A stretch of DNA of 9,243 bases from Methylococcaceae bacterium (GTDB taxonomy: Bacteria > Pseudomonadota > Gammaproteobacteria > Methylococcales > Methylomonadaceae), in contig CANKON010000040.1 of the NCBI GenBank assembly GCA_947484105.1, forward strand, positions 1 to 9,243. The letters run 5' to 3'. The notes below the pieces were generated by a model. That model worked only from the letters and a program-made list of their open reading frames with translations. It searched no databases and had not been told where the DNA came from. Below, piece by piece: positions 7,069 through 9,243 of the stretch. Both the position numbers and the translations under genes were made by a program. Within the stretch, counting starts at the first letter, position 1. The number at the start of each line of letters is the position of its first letter.

Positions 7069-8922
7069 ATGAGTGAACAACAGCAATCACAATTAAAACA
7101 ATTGATCGCAAAAGGAAAAATCCAAGGTTATTTGACTTACGCCGAAGTGAATGATCATCTACCTAGCGATATTGCTGATCCCGAGCAAATTGAAGATATT
7201 ATTAACATGATTAACGATATGGGGATTCAGGTGCATGAGGTTGCGCCCGACGAAGACTCGTTAATTACAGATTCGGCCGCCGTTACCACTGACGATGAAG
7301 ATGCCGAAGAAGTCGCCGCTCTTGCCTCAACAGATAGCGAATTTGGTCGCACAACTGATCCCGTCCGAATGTACATGCGCGAAATGGGTTCTGTTGAATT
7401 ATTAACACGCGCAGACGAGTTAAAAATTGCGAAACGCATAGAAGAAGGGCAGCGGCAGGTTATGCAAGCTGTTTCGCGTTCAATTTTTGCAGTCAATGAT
7501 TTTATTGAATCTTTTGAATCCATTTCAACTGATGTAGCTCCGACTCTTGAACAGGGTGAGAACAATGTTAAATTAACCGATTTAATTTCTGGATTTGTTG
7601 ATTTATCTGAACCTGAAGACTTAGTTATTGCACTTCCGATAGATGATGACATTAGTGACGAGGATGTCCCTGTTGTTGTCGTTGATGATAGTAGCGAAGA
7701 TGATAACAAAGGTCTGAATTACGACGAAGTAAAAGAAAAAGTTGAAGCACTTAAAAAGCAGCTCGATCTATCATCAAATGCGTTAAAAACTCACGGTTAT
7801 CTGAATGAAAAAACTGAAATTGAGTTTGAAAAGCTCACGGACTTGTTTTTAGAGTTTAAATGGACTTCAAATTATTTGAAAAAACTAACTGCCATTATTC
7901 CTCAAGGCATTGCTATCATTAGAGCGCAAGAAAAATTGATTTCAGATATTGTGGTAAATCAAGCAAAAATGCCTCGTAAAGATTTTCTAGCTCTATTTAC
8001 TAACAACGAAACAAAAACGACATGGCTAGAGCAGTGTTTATCAGATGCGGTATATGGCGAAACGCTAAAAGAGAATGAAAAAGAATTACGAAAAGCCTTA
8101 AAAACACTGAAAGAAATTGAAGAAGAATACAGTTCAACAATCAGTGCTATAAAAGACATCAACCGCCGCATAGCAATTGGCGAAGCAAAGGCGAGACGAG
8201 CAAAGAAAGAAATGATTGAGGCGAATCTTCGACTCGTAATTTCAATCGCTAAAAAATACACAAACCGTGGTTTGCAATTCTTAGATTTGATTCAAGAAGG
8301 TAATATCGGTCTAATGAAAGCGGTTGATAAATTTGAGTATCGACGTGGTTATAAGTTCTCAACCTACGCAACATGGTGGATACGTCAAGCAATTACACGT
8401 TCGATAGCAGATCAAGCTCGCACGATTCGTATTCCTGTTCACATGATTGAAACGATTAACAAATTGAATCGAATTTCACGTCAAATTTTGCAAGAGTTAG
8501 GTCGCGAGGCGACACCTGAAGAATTGGCTGAACGCATGGAAATGCCTGAAGACAAAGTGCGTAAGGTTCTAAAAATTGCGAAAGAACCCATTTCGATGGA
8601 AACGCCAGTGGGTGATGATGAAGACTCGCATTTAGGTGATTTTATCGAGGATGCTAAGGTGCTATCACCTGTTGATGCCGCGACGATAGAGGGTTTAAAA
8701 GAATCTACTCAAAATGTTTTAGCAGGTTTGACAGCTCGTGAGGCGAAAGTTTTGCGAATGCGTTTTGGTATTAACATGAATACTGATCACACGTTAGAGG
8801 AAGTGGGTAAGCAATTTGACGTAACTCGTGAACGAATTCGTCAAATTGAAGCAAAAGCATTACGTAAATTACGCCACCCTTCTCGTTCAGAGCAACTACG
8901 TTGTTTCTTGGACACAGATTAA
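7069..8922 (+). CDS. rpoD: RNA polymerase primary sigma factor (sigma-70)
   Basis: This is the housekeeping sigma factor (617 aa; E. coli 613). Region 1.1 covers about 1-75 ([20 protein letters not shown]). Region 1.2 starts at [11 protein letters not shown] (97-107). The long non-conserved region (about 130-370) includes an acidic patch at ~192-213 (DDDISDEDV...DDSSEDDN). Region 2 spans about 380-452: [40 protein letters not shown], then [18 protein letters not shown], the -10 recognition and melting helix. Region 3 follows from IRIPVHMIE (454-461), and the 3.2 finger contains [13 protein letters not shown]. Region 4.2 ends in the -35-binding helix-turn-helix [20 protein letters not shown] (585-604). 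All key elements are intact. It reads away from the kinase and has its own promoter. rpsU and dnaG, its usual upstream partners, are absent. The tRNA begins 9 bp after its stop. No strong Shine-Dalgarno precedes the ATG. Confidence 0.98.
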   Translation: MSEQQQSQLKQLIAKGKIQGYLTYAEVNDHLPSDIADPEQIEDIINMINDMGIQVHEVAPDEDSLITDSAAVTTDDEDAEEVAALASTDSEFGRTTDPVRMYMREMGSVELLTRADELKIAKRIEEGQRQVMQAVSRSIFAVNDFIESFESISTDVAPTLEQGENNVKLTDLISGFVDLSEPEDLVIALPIDDDISDEDVPVVVVDDSSEDDNKGLNYDEVKEKVEALKKQLDLSSNALKTHGYLNEKTEIEFEKLTDLFLEFKWTSNYLKKLTAIIPQGIAIIRAQEKLISDIVVNQAKMPRKDFLALFTNNETKTTWLEQCLSDAVYGETLKENEKELRKALKTLKEIEEEYSSTISAIKDINRRIAIGEAKARRAKKEMIEANLRLVISIAKKYTNRGLQFLDLIQEGNIGLMKAVDKFEYRRGYKFSTYATWWIRQAITRSIADQARTIRIPVHMIETINKLNRISRQILQELGREATPEELAERMEMPEDKVRKVLKIAKEPISMETPVGDDEDSHLGDFIEDAKVLSPVDAATIEGLKESTQNVLAGLTAREAKVLRMRFGINMNTDHTLEEVGKQFDVTRERIRQIEAKALRKLRHPSRSEQLRCFLDTD

Positions 8923-8931
8923 AAAGTTTTT

Positions 8932-9008
8932 GGACTCTTAGCTCAGTTGGTTAGAGCATCCGACTCATAATCGGCAGGTCGTAGGTTCAAGTCCTACAGG
9001 GTCTACCA
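8932..9008 (+). tRNA. tRNA with CAT anticodon, probably tRNA-Ile2 (lysidine type)
   Basis: A complete 77-nt cloverleaf with encoded CCA. The acceptor stem is GGACTCT/AGGGTCT (two G-T pairs), the D-arm GCTC/GAGC, the anticodon loop CTCATAA with CAT at 8966-8968, and the T-arm GTAGG/CCTAC with loop TTCAAGT. CAT can mean elongator Met, initiator Met or Ile2. C4-G69 and U5-G68 in the acceptor lean to Ile2, since elongator Met in E. coli has U4-A69/A5-U68 there. A CAT tRNA directly after rpoD is also the Pseudomonas arrangement. The first anticodon-stem pair (T27-C43) is a mismatch. Identity is inferred, not proven. It is probably processed from the rpoD transcript, as no separate promoter is evident. 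Confidence 0.95.
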
Positions 9009-9016
9009 TAAAAATC

Positions 9017-9048
9017 AAGGGCTTATGTTAATTCATAAGTCCTTTTTT
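9017..9048 (+). terminator. Intrinsic terminator of the rpoD-tRNA unit
   Basis: An 11-bp stem pairs 9017-9027 (AAGGGCTTATG) with 9034-9044 (one G-T pair) around the 6-base loop TTAATT. The run of six T's lies at 9043-9048. It starts 8 bp after the tRNA CCA and would end the shared rpoD-tRNA transcript. Confidence 0.88.
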
Positions 9049-9063
9049 ATTGTGAAATTCAAA

Positions 9064-9088
9064 TTTAGTGGCAGTTTTAGTGGCAGTT
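9064..9088 (+). repeat. Perfect 12-bp tandem repeat (two copies)
   Basis: The unit TTTAGTGGCAGT occurs at 9064-9075 and again at 9076-9087, followed by one more T. It lies about 55 bp after the tRNA CCA end, just past the terminator. Closely spaced direct repeats of this kind next to a tRNA 3' end recall integrase arm-binding sites, but no integrase is visible, so the role is inferred only. Confidence 0.85.
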
Positions 9089-9144
9089 CACTTTTTGCTC
9101 AAAACACAGCACTCATAACGTCTAATGATTTCTGAAAAAATATA

Positions 9145-9173
9145 TTGCAATCATTTTCGTTGAGATTTAGAAT
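9145..9173 (+). promoter_or_regulatory. Candidate sigma-70 promoter reading off the right edge
   Basis: TTGCAA (9145-9150, 4/6) and TAGAAT (9168-9173, 5/6) are separated by exactly 17 bp. Transcription would begin near 9180 and run rightwards. An AAAGGG (9198-9203) and GTG codons at 9205 and 9215 follow. Confidence 0.45.
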
Positions 9174-9214
9174 TTTTCCCAACTTTAGACATATTGTAAA
9201 GGGTGTGATTAAAA

Positions 9215-9243
9215 GTGAGGCGAACCGCAGAAAAATTACGCAA
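9215..9243 (+). CDS. Possible start of an unidentified gene, cut by the window
   Basis: A GTG at 9215 opens a frame reading MRRTAEKLR to the window edge. AAAGGG lies 11 nt upstream and a good promoter ends 41 bp upstream. A GTG at 9205 in another frame (MIKSEANRRKIT) is also open, but the AAAGGG nearly touches it. Nine or so basic residues are too few to identify a family. The call rests only on the promoter and ribosome-site spacing and may be wrong. Confidence 0.2.

Noticed and set aside
7227..7709. A 160-codon Ser/Thr-rich minus-strand frame inside rpoD
   Set aside because: The composition is the complement of the acidic rpoD region. There is no promoter or ribosome site, and rpoD is certain here.
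9064..9088. A CRISPR array
   Set aside because: There are only two adjoining 12-bp units with no spacers and no cas genes.

Overview
The window looks like chromosomal DNA from an AT-rich gammaproteobacterium. The evidence is a sigma-70 followed at once by a CAT-anticodon tRNA, a yciB-yciI-bolA-ppiC gene string as seen in Pseudomonas-type genomes, and Pseudomonas-like TrpC. The order is unresolved. A multi-domain hybrid kinase with a helical tail would fit lineages rich in such sensors (for example Beggiatoa-like Thiotrichales), but that is only a lean. Shine-Dalgarno sequences are weak or absent at most starts (clear only at ppiC).

Layout from left to right. (1) The 3' part of trpC (+), whose start lies left of the window, ends at a hairpin that can terminate both strands. 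(2) A tight minus-strand operon follows, read from right to left: yciB (inner-membrane septation protein), a YciI-domain protein that appears to carry a lipoprotein signal, bolA, and a parvulin-type (PpiC) lipoprotein. Its spacings are 7 bp, a 4-bp overlap and 1 bp. (3) aroE (shikimate dehydrogenase) diverges from yciB. (4) A large minus-strand membrane hybrid histidine kinase converges on aroE. (5) The gap between the kinase and rpoD holds a decayed scar of a second, related kinase, then the rpoD promoter. (6) rpoD is followed after 9 bp by a CAT-anticodon tRNA, probably tRNA-Ile2, and a strong terminator. (7) The last ~190 bp hold a perfect 12-bp tandem repeat, a good sigma-70 promoter and perhaps a gene start. 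This could be the edge of an element integrated at the tRNA.

Functionally the window is mostly housekeeping: tryptophan and shikimate enzymes on either side of an envelope and redox operon, then the primary sigma factor. I see no defence cassette, CRISPR array or transposase. The items most worth a second look are the kinase-duplication scar, the apparent lipoprotein form of YciI, the tight rpoD-tRNA linkage, and the repeat-bearing right edge.
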